From CAYGHE01 sp964349805 (GTDB lineage Bacteria; Patescibacteriota; Saccharimonadia; Saccharimonadales; Saccharimonadaceae): a DNA stretch of 64,000 nucleotides. Shown here piece after piece: positions 16,726 to 24,306 of the stretch (position 1 is its first letter; the number at the start of each line of letters is the position of its first letter). Where the stretch lies: NCBI GenBank assembly GCA_964349805.1, contig CAYGHE010000004.1:1-64000 (forward strand). The letters run 5' to 3'. The position numbers and the translations under genes were made by a program. The notes under the pieces are model-generated. The model was not told the origin of the DNA. It was given only the letters and a program-made list of their open reading frames with translations, and did no database searches.

Positions 16726-17554
16726 TACTACAAACATCACCCTTGTAGGGGATGTTTGTATCGATCATAACGTTGTTAATGGCCGCCGATATGTCAGTTG
16801 GGGCTCTTCGCTGATGTACATGGGCCGATATTTAACTAGTCATTCTAAAGCTAATGTCGCGATTATCGCAGCTCATGGTAAAGATTTCGAGCAATACATT
16901 GACGGTGTTAAAATAGTCAACTCTTCAGTGTTAAATAATTCCTTGATTTACGAAAACATCGTCCAGGGCGAAGGGCGTATTCAATATTGCCACAATTTAT
17001 CAAGTTCCAAACCTGTCGACATCAATAGCGCAGTTCGTAAGATTTTAGAGAACACCGATATATTTATCTTTGCTCCGTTAACACCAAATTATTCGCCGGA
17101 GTATATCAAGTCCTTGTTAAATCACGTGCCTACCGGTAGCTTGAAGTTGCTTACGCCCCAAGGCTTTATGCGAAACATCGACGATAGGGGGTTGGTTAGC
17201 AAGACCAACTTTTCTACTGCCAAGGATATCGTGCCACTTTTTGACGTGGTAGTTGCCTCGGACGAAGATTGCGATCAAGCATTAGAAGCCGCCCAGCAGT
17301 GGGTGTCTTTTAATAAAGACTTGGAAGTTATAATTACCCAGAATAAAAACGGGGCTACTTTGGTTAACAAGAACGGGTTACGACATGTCAGCACAGCGCC
17401 GGTTGCAGCCGACGATATAGTTGACTTAGTTGGAAGTGGAGACGTCTTTAGCGCCCAAATGATTCTCGATTATTATGAAGGTAAAGATATTCTGCAAGCC
17501 ATCGCTGATGGTAACGCCGCCGCCCGTAAAAAACTACTAACACCAATAAGATAG
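16718..17554 (+). CDS. PfkB-family carbohydrate kinase
   Basis: The 278-residue protein has the ribokinase/PfkB fold landmarks: ITLVGDVCIDHNVV at the N-terminus and the catalytic/anion-hole motif DLVGSGDVFSAQM near the C-terminus, with Asp as general base. The substrate is unknown; a sugar or sugar phosphate of the pentose phosphate route is suggested by the 8-bp overlap with gnd. The frame is open back to 16559, but the ATG at 16718 starts exactly at the conserved N-terminal strand and overlaps the gnd stop, typical of translational coupling. Confidence 0.82.
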   Translation: MPSTTNITLVGDVCIDHNVVNGRRYVSWGSSLMYMGRYLTSHSKANVAIIAAHGKDFEQYIDGVKIVNSSVLNNSLIYENIVQGEGRIQYCHNLSSSKPVDINSAVRKILENTDIFIFAPLTPNYSPEYIKSLLNHVPTGSLKLLTPQGFMRNIDDRGLVSKTNFSTAKDIVPLFDVVVASDEDCDQALEAAQQWVSFNKDLEVIITQNKNGATLVNKNGLRHVSTAPVAADDIVDLVGSGDVFSAQMILDYYEGKDILQAIADGNAAARKKLLTPIR

Positions 17555-17564
17555 TTGGTTTAGT

Positions 17565-18227
17565 TTACGGTTCGAGAAGTTCGTCGTGCATTTTTTGATA
17601 AGCTAATTCTAAAACTTTTGCTACCGACGGGTGCGGTGAGTTACTTTGTTTTGACAACTTAGCAAGAGTTCGCTTGTACCATTCTCGGATATCCTGCTGA
17701 TTGTTAACGCCCAAAGCTTTTAAGTTAGCACCTTGATCATAGAAATGAGTAGGAATGGTGACAACTTTGTCTAGCCAGTACACGAAAAGCGCCTCATCAT
17801 CTTCTTTGGCTTCATACTTTTCGAGAGCTTCGATGATGCGCGGCGCCATTTTTAGCCGTTGCTTGACTTCCAAAAGATCAACGGCATCTTGTTTAGCCTT
17901 ATTCTCTAAATCTTCAGTAGACGCTGTTAGAGTTTGCATGTCCCCATTAATTAACTCCACCAAATCATGCACCAGACTGTATAGTAAAATCTTTTCCAGG
18001 TTCAATTCGCTAGCGTATTCGCTCGCCAACTCATAAGCAACCAACGCTAACGAAAAGGAGTGGTGAGAATCCGTTTCAAAATCACCGTTGGGCATTAACG
18101 TAACGCGTTTAATTTGCCCGAACTCCGCCAAAATTCTAGACAGCTCGATCATATCCACCACGACAGAGCTATTCACATCTCTTTTAGTCTTCATCTGTTT
18201 ACGATTATATACTCTAATCTCAGCCAA
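17565..18227 (-). CDS. HD-domain hydrolase (YfbR/5'-nucleotidase-like)
   Basis: The 220-residue protein contains the metal-binding HD arrangement: TDSHHSFSLALVAYELA, then LVHDLVELINGD, followed by conserved acidic residues. Relatives such as YfbR dephosphorylate deoxynucleoside monophosphates; assignment to that activity is inferred. A second possible start (MKTKRD) lies 11 residues in. It ends 10 bp from the convergent PfkB-type gene. Confidence 0.8.
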   Translation of the reverse strand: MAEIRVYNRKQMKTKRDVNSSVVVDMIELSRILAEFGQIKRVTLMPNGDFETDSHHSFSLALVAYELASEYASELNLEKILLYSLVHDLVELINGDMQTLTASTEDLENKAKQDAVDLLEVKQRLKMAPRIIEALEKYEAKEDDEALFVYWLDKVVTIPTHFYDQGANLKALGVNNQQDIREWYKRTLAKLSKQSNSPHPSVAKVLELAYQKMHDELLEP

Positions 18228-18282
18228 TTAAACAGTTCTACTATCTATATATCACGGGTAGTGGGGTTGGACGGCGTGTTAA

Positions 18283-18804
18283 TCAGGTACGAGGTTTTTT
18301 AATTTTGTAGCGGATGATTGTTTTTTGGTCTTTGGCGTCAGGAGATGTTAGATAAACTTCTTCGTGCGAATTTCCTTCGATTTCATAGCCATTGTCTTTT
18401 ATAAAACGGTGGAGGAGTTCAACGGTAGGGCCTTCATCGGCATAAGATCCTTTGTGTAATACATGGGCTACTTCGTTGTATTCCCATGTTTCCACTTTGA
18501 CGGGAAGGGTAGGGTCTTTTTGAATCAAGTCATCTTGGGTCACGAAATTCGGAACAGGTAATCCCCAAATACCGGTCCATTGATTTTTTGGTTTCAAATG
18601 CGCGTCTGGCCATCTGCCGATAAGCTTACCGAACGCCATAACTTTGCCTTGCGGTTTATAAACTTTAAACTTCGTGCCATACGCTGTTCCGTACAAGGCA
18701 TTAAAATATTCTTCTACGTGGTTAGGGTCTCCGACACTGGTGATGGTTAGCACTTTGATTGGATCAACTTTTGTAAATTCTGGTTTAAGTGCTTTCATAA
18801 CCAT
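18283..18804 (-). CDS. GyrI-like small-molecule-binding domain protein
   Basis: The 173-residue protein resembles the GyrI-like/SOUL-type binding domain: two similar halves, with VAHVLHKGSYADEGPTVELL and LLHRFIKDNGYEIEGNSHEE near the C-terminus, the most conserved part of that fold. Such proteins bind small hydrophobic ligands or hydrolyse them. No DNA-binding domain is attached. It is followed on the same strand, within 10 bp, by the gene at 18814. Confidence 0.75.
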   Translation of the reverse strand: MVMKALKPEFTKVDPIKVLTITSVGDPNHVEEYFNALYGTAYGTKFKVYKPQGKVMAFGKLIGRWPDAHLKPKNQWTGIWGLPVPNFVTQDDLIQKDPTLPVKVETWEYNEVAHVLHKGSYADEGPTVELLHRFIKDNGYEIEGNSHEEVYLTSPDAKDQKTIIRYKIKKPRT

Positions 18805-18813
18805 TTCCCTCGT

Positions 18814-19125
18814 TTATTCAGTATCTATACTGTCCCTAGCTAACTTCTTGATAGCTTTAATTCTCTTTACAGCCGCAGCAGCGTCCCTGAGTTCATCTAT
18901 TTCAATGGCTACAGCTGCCCCAACAACAAATCGCTCCAGGGCTTCATCAGCGTCCGGGGGAACGTCCTGTAGCGCCTCAAAAGCAACTCCCGCTAATATT
19001 TGATCCCCGAATTTAACATCTTCGGGCACACTATCTAGCACTTCTTGAGCAACAAATGTAAGTTGTATGACATCAGTTCTAGTGACTTCATCCTCCACTG
19101 GAGGTAATTGTTCCAAACTACTCAT
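18814..19125 (-). CDS. Small acidic protein of unknown function
   Basis: This 103-residue protein is acidic and helical (EQLPPVEDEV at the start, then Ala/Glu/Val-rich helices ending KRIKAIKKLARDS). I recognise no family. It lies between the CYTH gene and the GyrI-like gene on the same strand, 9 bp from the latter, which makes cotranscription likely. Confidence 0.55.
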   Translation of the reverse strand: MSSLEQLPPVEDEVTRTDVIQLTFVAQEVLDSVPEDVKFGDQILAGVAFEALQDVPPDADEALERFVVGAAVAIEIDELRDAAAAVKRIKAIKKLARDSIDTE

Positions 19126-19162
19126 AGATTATATATAACTACATCCTGGATGAAATGTCTAA

Positions 19163-19675
19163 TCAAGTCTGAATCTGCGACGGTAAACCGTTTAACGCTA
19201 GTTGTTGGTTTTTAAAAGCCTTATCATTAGTCACGTCAACACTCATCCATTTAGGTGGCGTGAATGCACGCGCGGTCGCTTCGTCAGGAAATTCAACTTC
19301 GGCGCTCACCAAACCTTCTAATTCGCCCTGGTAAACATCAAGTTCAATAGTCACATCACCAAGCGGTATAGCGTAGCGAGTTTTTTCAACCCGTTTGCCT
19401 ACAGTGGCAGGCCACAGGGCTTCAAACTGCTCGGTACGTATCGGCGTTTCCCATTCGCCCCTGGATAGCTCACCCTTGGATTTTGTGGTAAGCGTATATT
19501 GACCGTTTCTATCGCGAAGTCGCACTTCCGAACCATCATCGCCGATTACTAAATAACCTTGTCTAATGACTGTATTTTCAAATTCTTGCAAATTGTCCGG
19601 AACGGCATTCACCAGAAACTTCCGTTCAATTTCTATTGATGGTTTTTTTGAGTCCATAATATCCAGTGCCGTCAT
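19163..19675 (-). CDS. CYTH-domain protein (triphosphate tunnel enzyme)
   Basis: The 170-residue protein carries the CYTH signature IEIERKFLV, then VRLRDRNGQYTLTTKSKG, and a series of alternating Glu/Lys/Arg strands that form the triphosphate-binding tunnel (VEKTRYAIP, IELDVYQGELEGLVSAEVEF). Bacterial members mostly hydrolyse inorganic triphosphate or related compounds. An AAAGG ribosome-binding site 8 nt upstream supports the first ATG. Confidence 0.88.
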   Translation of the reverse strand: MTALDIMDSKKPSIEIERKFLVNAVPDNLQEFENTVIRQGYLVIGDDGSEVRLRDRNGQYTLTTKSKGELSRGEWETPIRTEQFEALWPATVGKRVEKTRYAIPLGDVTIELDVYQGELEGLVSAEVEFPDEATARAFTPPKWMSVDVTNDKAFKNQQLALNGLPSQIQT

Positions 19676-19703
19676 GGTGATTACCTTTTAAATAACAAAT
19701 TCA

Positions 19704-19777
19704 TGGCTGGGGATGCAGGATTCGAACCTGCGATCACGGGACCAGAACCCGTTGCCTTACCACTTGGCCAATCCCCA
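19704..19777 (-). tRNA. tRNA-Gln (anticodon CTG)
   Basis: A complete 74-nt cloverleaf including encoded CCA. The acceptor stem TGGGGAT pairs with ATCCCCA, the anticodon stem ACGGG/CCCGT encloses loop TTCTGGT (anticodon CTG, Gln), and the T-arm is GCAGG-TTCGAAT-CCTGC. Confidence 0.95.
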
Positions 19778-19779
19778 AA

Positions 19780-20109
19780 GTTAGTAGTTAGTAAATAGTA
19801 GGTGGTAAATGGTAGTAACTACAGGGGAGATTATAGCTTATTTACTCTTGTTCCTCAACTGGGGTCTGGGGCATCTGCAGTCACCGGGTAATAATAAGCT
19901 TGCCTTGCCTAGCTTGTCGAGGACTGTTTGAGCCCTCGCGACATTTAGCGAGGCGCGAGTTCCGCAGACAACTAAGCAAGACGAGATTAGTATTACACCG
20001 AGTGGCGAAGCCGCCCCAGCCGTTTTGCTTCTTTTGCAGGCTCAAAAGAAGTTGGTTTGGTTCTTTGGCGATACAAAGAACAAAGGTTAATCGAGAAATT
20101 AGCTAATTT
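19780..20109. other. Gene-free, hairpin-rich spacer between tRNA-Gln and rarA
   Basis: About 330 bp without a convincing gene. It opens with a run of related TAGTA/TGGTA repeats (19778-19820). Downstream lie hairpins at 19934-19953 (CCTCGC/GCGAGG), 20028-20051 (CTTCTTTTG/CAAAAGAAG, 6-nt loop) and 20060-20081 (GTTCTTTG/CAAAGAAC, 6-nt loop). The last two are near copies of one design in tandem. The 19900-20106 open frame is not gene-like. The block resembles a REP-like or structured-RNA element. Confidence 0.55.
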
Positions 20110-21279
20110 TTAGAAAAGTTTCAGATCTTTTAGCTCATCTGGTAAAAATCCTTCAGGGTGCTTGAACCCAGCTTTCCATTCCGTGCCTTTTTGATAACCC
20201 AAATCTTTCATTAATTTGGTCGGTGCGTTGCGAAGGTGAAGGGGGACTGGGGCGTCAGGATATTGCTTAGCTGCTTGCATGGCGTTCATCATAGCATCGG
20301 CAACTTTGCGAGATTTTTCGCTTTTAGCTAATGCCACGGCACAGTGGAATAAATTGTATTGTCCTTCTGGCAAACCCACACGCTCTATGGCCTGAAAGGT
20401 TGCTACCGCCAAAGCCATCGCTCCGTTACCTGCTAGGCCAATATCTTCGGACGCAAAAATTACCATTCTGCGAGCAATGAATTTCGGGTCTTCGCCAGCG
20501 TCAATCATGCGTGCCAGATAATATAAGGTAGCATTCACGTCCGAACCCCGCATGCTTTTGATGAAAGCGCTTATCAGGTTGTAGTGATATTCGCCGCCTT
20601 TATCGTATCCGGGCAGGCGTTTTTGAGCTGCTGTTTTGACGACTTCTGGCGTAACCTTTTGGGCCAGTTGCAAGGCAAGTTCTAGGTTAGAAAGGGCAAC
20701 CCTGGCATCGCCACCACTCATCTCAGCCAACCAATCTATGGCTTTAGCATTAACTCTACTGGTGACTTTTTCTAGTTTTACAGCCCGCTTGATAATGTCT
20801 ACCATTTCAGTCTTGCTGTGAGGTTGCAGTACGATTACTCGTGAACGAGAAAGCTGGGGATTGATAACTTCAAAACTAGGGTTTTCGGTTGTAGCGCCGA
20901 TTAAAGTTATCAGGCCTGATTCGACATGCGGCAAAAAGATATCTTGTTGAGATTTACTGAACCTGTGAATCTCGTCAACGAACAAAACCGTTCTCTTAGA
21001 CAATTGCCAGTTGGTTTTGGCGCGTTCGATTACTGAAAGTACGTCTTTTTTGCCAGCAGCGACAGCCGAGATTTCTATAAAGTCTGTTTCTAATTCGTTA
21101 GCGATAATACGCGCTAGGGTAGTTTTACCAGATCCAGGCGGGCCCCAAAAAATCAGAGAGGTAGGTTGTTTATTTTTGATAATCTCACGAATAATCTCAC
21201 CTTCGTTAACAAGGTGATTTTGTCCAATAAACTCCTTTAGGTTTTGAGGCCTCAACCTATCTGCCAATGGTTTCTTCAC
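20110..21279 (-). CDS. rarA: Replication-associated recombination protein A (RarA/MgsA)
   Basis: This 389-residue AAA+ ATPase acts at stalled replication forks. It has FIGQNHLV at the N-terminus, Walker A GPPGSGKTTLARI, Walker B VLFVDEIHRF, sensor 1 GATTENPSFEV, and the C-terminal MgsA helical domain with SAFIKSMRGSD and FASEDIGLAG. The start is GTG. A minus-strand TACAAT at 21286-21291 lies 6 nt from it, so the gene is probably leaderless. It is followed by the hairpin-rich spacer. Confidence 0.96.
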   Translation of the reverse strand: MKKPLADRLRPQNLKEFIGQNHLVNEGEIIREIIKNKQPTSLIFWGPPGSGKTTLARIIANELETDFIEISAVAAGKKDVLSVIERAKTNWQLSKRTVLFVDEIHRFSKSQQDIFLPHVESGLITLIGATTENPSFEVINPQLSRSRVIVLQPHSKTEMVDIIKRAVKLEKVTSRVNAKAIDWLAEMSGGDARVALSNLELALQLAQKVTPEVVKTAAQKRLPGYDKGGEYHYNLISAFIKSMRGSDVNATLYYLARMIDAGEDPKFIARRMVIFASEDIGLAGNGAMALAVATFQAIERVGLPEGQYNLFHCAVALAKSEKSRKVADAMMNAMQAAKQYPDAPVPLHLRNAPTKLMKDLGYQKGTEWKAGFKHPEGFLPDELKDLKLF

Positions 21280-21335
21280 ACCTCTATTGTAACGTATTGC
21301 TTTTTTATAACACTAAGGTTTGCTACAATTAGCGT

Positions 21336-23060
21336 ATGAAGAAAACCGTAAACGGTTTCACTATTATTGAGTTGTTGATTGTTATTGGCATCATCGGTAT
21401 ATTAACTACTATTGGCGTGGTCTCATTTGGGCGGATACAAACAAACGCTCGTGACAATGAACGGGCTAGCAAGACAGCCGTTATCGTAGAGGCTCTCGAG
21501 AAATATTATGACCAAAATGGGGAGTACCCTAGCTGTTCTGCCGTAACAGCCGATCCTAGCGTAGTCACTACTGAAGTTTTGCCTGGCATAGACACTCAAA
21601 CCCTAGTTGCACCCAAGAGCGAGAGCGGAGAGCTTAATTCTATAAAATGTATAGATATCGATGGGGCAACTACTGCTGATTATTTTGCTTATATAGGCGA
21701 TAGCGACCCCGCTTGTACTGGACCAGGGGGAGAGGCGTGTTTGTTATACCAGCTTAAATACAAAGAAGAAACCACAGGGGAGATAGTAACTATAGAGAGC
21801 CGCCGCAAGACTGGTCTTTCATCTACGGCTGTCCCAGCCCTTTCTCTAACAGTTGCTTCGTTCACTCAAATCAATGCATCTTGGTCTGGTATAGACGGTG
21901 CCACTGGCTACCACATACAATGGTCAACCACCTCTGAATTCCCCGACTTTTCCGAAAATCCTGAGGCCCCAAACCAAGCAATTGTTTCGGGTACTTCAAG
22001 TTCTATCACTGGTCTTAACTACAACACTAAATATTATTTCCGAGTGCGTGGCTTCAATCCTGTGGGCGCTGGTGGGTGGTCCTCAACTTCCGAGGCAACT
22101 ACCCGAATGTTGGCACAGCCAACCTGTTCTGCGACGGTCAACTCACAATCTCAAATAACCGTATCGTGGAGCTCCATTGCGTACGCTAGCACCTATACTG
22201 TCGAGTACGCCAGCAACAGTTCCTTCACATCATCAATCGTTAGTGCTGGAAACACGGGTACATCTAAGGCCATAACGGGCTTAGCCCCGGGCAGTACTAT
22301 CTACATGCGCGTGGGAGCAGTTAGCGGGTCCTTCACTAGTAATTGGTGTAGTACGATAAGCGCTACGACTATCGTACCTGTCCCAACCGGGTTAGCCCTT
22401 ACAGTTAACTCAACCGTACAGATAACAGCAAATTGGTCGACTGTAACGTCCGCAGACAGCTACGAGATAGATTATTCTACGAGCAGCGCCTTTAGCTCAT
22501 TTACCACATTAACTAGTGCAACTAACTCCAGAGCCATAACAGGCTTGAACCAAAATACAACGTATTATGTTCGGGTTCGGTCTGTTATTGGATCATACAT
22601 TAGCCCAAACTCAAGCACCGTTAATGCCAAGACACCAACTGTAGTTTTGTCTGGCCCAGTAGAATGCGCCGGTACATACTCTGGGCGTACTACCTTCCAG
22701 GTGCGTTTGTGGCTAAACGAGGTAAGTTATAACCTTGCCGCTAATACGAGCAATGTTAACTGGAGCTTATATAGAATAAGGGCGTCAAGTCCTATATATT
22801 ACTCGTATGACCAAACAAAGACCTGGCCCTGGGCGGTAAGTATTAATGGATCTAACTGGTCTGGTGCAAGTAATTCAATCGTATTTAAAACCAACGGTGC
22901 TATTGGTGCTACTGAAGGAATTTCGTCTGGAAGTTTGACTGTCGCCCATAATAGCGCAGGTAACGCTGTTATTGGATACGCAGGATCTGATGGCCCTGGT
23001 AGCAGTATTTTCGGGTCTGCATCATGCTCTAGCACATATACTCTAAGTGACCTAAGATAG
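21336..23060 (+). CDS. Type IV pilin-like protein with fibronectin type III repeats
   Basis: The 574-residue protein starts with a class III signal/prepilin motif: a short basic leader, Gly7, methylated Phe8 and Glu12 (GFTIIELLIVIGIIG). A pilin-type globular region runs to about residue 150. Three fibronectin type III-like domains follow (about 167-258, 260-345 and 349-435), each with an alternating Trp-Tyr pattern such as ITGLNYNTKYYFRVRG. A beta-rich C-terminal domain of about 135 residues completes it. It is far longer than ordinary pilins and probably forms a tip or surface-adhesive pseudopilin. A TACAAT box lies 6 nt before the ATG. No pilus assembly genes are adjacent. Confidence 0.85.
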   Translation: MKKTVNGFTIIELLIVIGIIGILTTIGVVSFGRIQTNARDNERASKTAVIVEALEKYYDQNGEYPSCSAVTADPSVVTTEVLPGIDTQTLVAPKSESGELNSIKCIDIDGATTADYFAYIGDSDPACTGPGGEACLLYQLKYKEETTGEIVTIESRRKTGLSSTAVPALSLTVASFTQINASWSGIDGATGYHIQWSTTSEFPDFSENPEAPNQAIVSGTSSSITGLNYNTKYYFRVRGFNPVGAGGWSSTSEATTRMLAQPTCSATVNSQSQITVSWSSIAYASTYTVEYASNSSFTSSIVSAGNTGTSKAITGLAPGSTIYMRVGAVSGSFTSNWCSTISATTIVPVPTGLALTVNSTVQITANWSTVTSADSYEIDYSTSSAFSSFTTLTSATNSRAITGLNQNTTYYVRVRSVIGSYISPNSSTVNAKTPTVVLSGPVECAGTYSGRTTFQVRLWLNEVSYNLAANTSNVNWSLYRIRASSPIYYSYDQTKTWPWAVSINGSNWSGASNSIVFKTNGAIGATEGISSGSLTVAHNSAGNAVIGYAGSDGPGSSIFGSASCSSTYTLSDLR

Positions 23061-23079
23061 AATATCCTAAATTGGAAGG

Positions 23080-23733
23080 TTATTCACCAATAGAGTCAGG
23101 TACGATTTCAAATTCTGGTTGTTCAGTTTGCACAAACGAGCTTCCCCCTGCGTCTTGACAAGTAAAGCCGACGAACGCTTTGACTAAATCTTCGGTATTA
23201 TACCTATCGCAACTTACTTGATCCTGGTCTGATGCCAAGATAAAGAAGCGCCACGTTTCGTCGGGAGTTTGATAAAAATGCGCAAATCTACTATCGCTGG
23301 AATCTATTCCTGATGTTCTAGCGTGAGCATTTTTATATCCGACAGTGCCGCTTTCTTGAACTACCAAAGCATGCAATTTTGCATCTTGGCCTGCGTCACT
23401 GCTACTATTTTTATATATTTCGGTAAGTTGTAGAGTCAATGCGTCATCGCCCGGTTCTTGATCAGACGAAGATTCAGGCGTTGATTTATTAAGCAGTAAG
23501 TAGGCAACCGTTCCAGTGGCAATTAATATTACAATCAAAGCGGCGCCAAGAACGGTGAATAATACCTTTTTAGATTTTTTAGGAGGTTTAAAAGTCGATG
23601 GCGGCGTTGAATAGGCTGAAAATTGCGTTTCGGGCTCATTAATAACTGGCTGAATATTTGTCTTAGGTTCTTCTTGACCTTGATTGTTTTCGTCTGGCAT
23701 ATTAAATCCCTCAAATGTTTTTATATAAAACAA
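23080..23733 (-). CDS. Membrane-anchored protein of unknown function
   Basis: The 217-residue protein has a Gln/Pro-rich N-terminal tail with Lys residues (about 45 residues), a single membrane segment (VLFTVLGAALIVILIATGTVAYLLL, split across residues 49-73), and a soluble extracellular domain of about 140 residues. Only two cysteines are near the end. I recognise no family. A TCAAATG leader and no clear motif decide the start; MPDENNQ (11 residues in) is an alternative. It converges on the pilin gene. Confidence 0.55.
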   Translation of the reverse strand: MFYIKTFEGFNMPDENNQGQEEPKTNIQPVINEPETQFSAYSTPPSTFKPPKKSKKVLFTVLGAALIVILIATGTVAYLLLNKSTPESSSDQEPGDDALTLQLTEIYKNSSSDAGQDAKLHALVVQESGTVGYKNAHARTSGIDSSDSRFAHFYQTPDETWRFFILASDQDQVSCDRYNTEDLVKAFVGFTCQDAGGSSFVQTEQPEFEIVPDSIGE

Positions 23734-23775
23734 TCATAACACTTACGCTAAAAAACTCATATGGCCGTCTCTATG

Positions 23776-24273
23776 CTAGCTAGTTCTGATTCTTCGGTAA
23801 GTAAACTTCACTGACAAGCGCCACCCGTCACTAGCTGTGTCACTATTAAATTCGTATATTTTACCGTCAGTTATTTCTTTTATTAAAACTAGGGCAGGGT
23901 TATATGGAGCAAGAGTGCGATAAAAACGAATATCGTCTTCGGATATACGTGTCCGCCCAGGAAAAATAGATTTAAATTTCTGCTCACCAAACTCATCAAA
24001 ATATCCCGGCCTGTTTTTTGGGGACATATACGCCTCAGCTTTCATACCCATGCGCGCGACTATCTTTTTTACATCATCAAGCAATATCTTGGATTGGCCT
24101 TCTATATAAAGATAAAGTTGTTTTTTGTCAGTCAGAAAAACTGTGGCGTTTATTGAACGTCCAACGGGGGCGTCATGCACTATAGTTTGGCGTAAATTTA
24201 TGTTTACTCCAAACAACTCGCGAATCCTACGTTCCAACGCTAATTCGTCATATATCTCTTCGGTCATTTGCAA
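23776..24273 (-). CDS. Soluble protein of unknown function
   Basis: The 165-residue protein is mixed alpha/beta with no membrane segment or motif that I recognise. Charged and aromatic residues alternate (YMSPKNRPGYFDEFGEQKF). It is transcribed divergently from the helicase gene, with only 33 bp between the two start codons. The ATG at 24267 is an equally good start (second residue Thr). Function unknown; linkage to the helicase may be by shared promoter region only. Confidence 0.55.
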   Translation of the reverse strand: MQMTEEIYDELALERRIRELFGVNINLRQTIVHDAPVGRSINATVFLTDKKQLYLYIEGQSKILLDDVKKIVARMGMKAEAYMSPKNRPGYFDEFGEQKFKSIFPGRTRISEDDIRFYRTLAPYNPALVLIKEITDGKIYEFNSDTASDGWRLSVKFTYRRIRTS

Positions 24274-24306
24274 TCATTGTACCACTTTTACTACAATGGT
24301 CTAATA

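Noticed and set aside
19900..20106. 68-residue open frame in the hairpin-rich spacer
   Set aside because: Composition is not protein-like and the sequence is better explained by hairpins.
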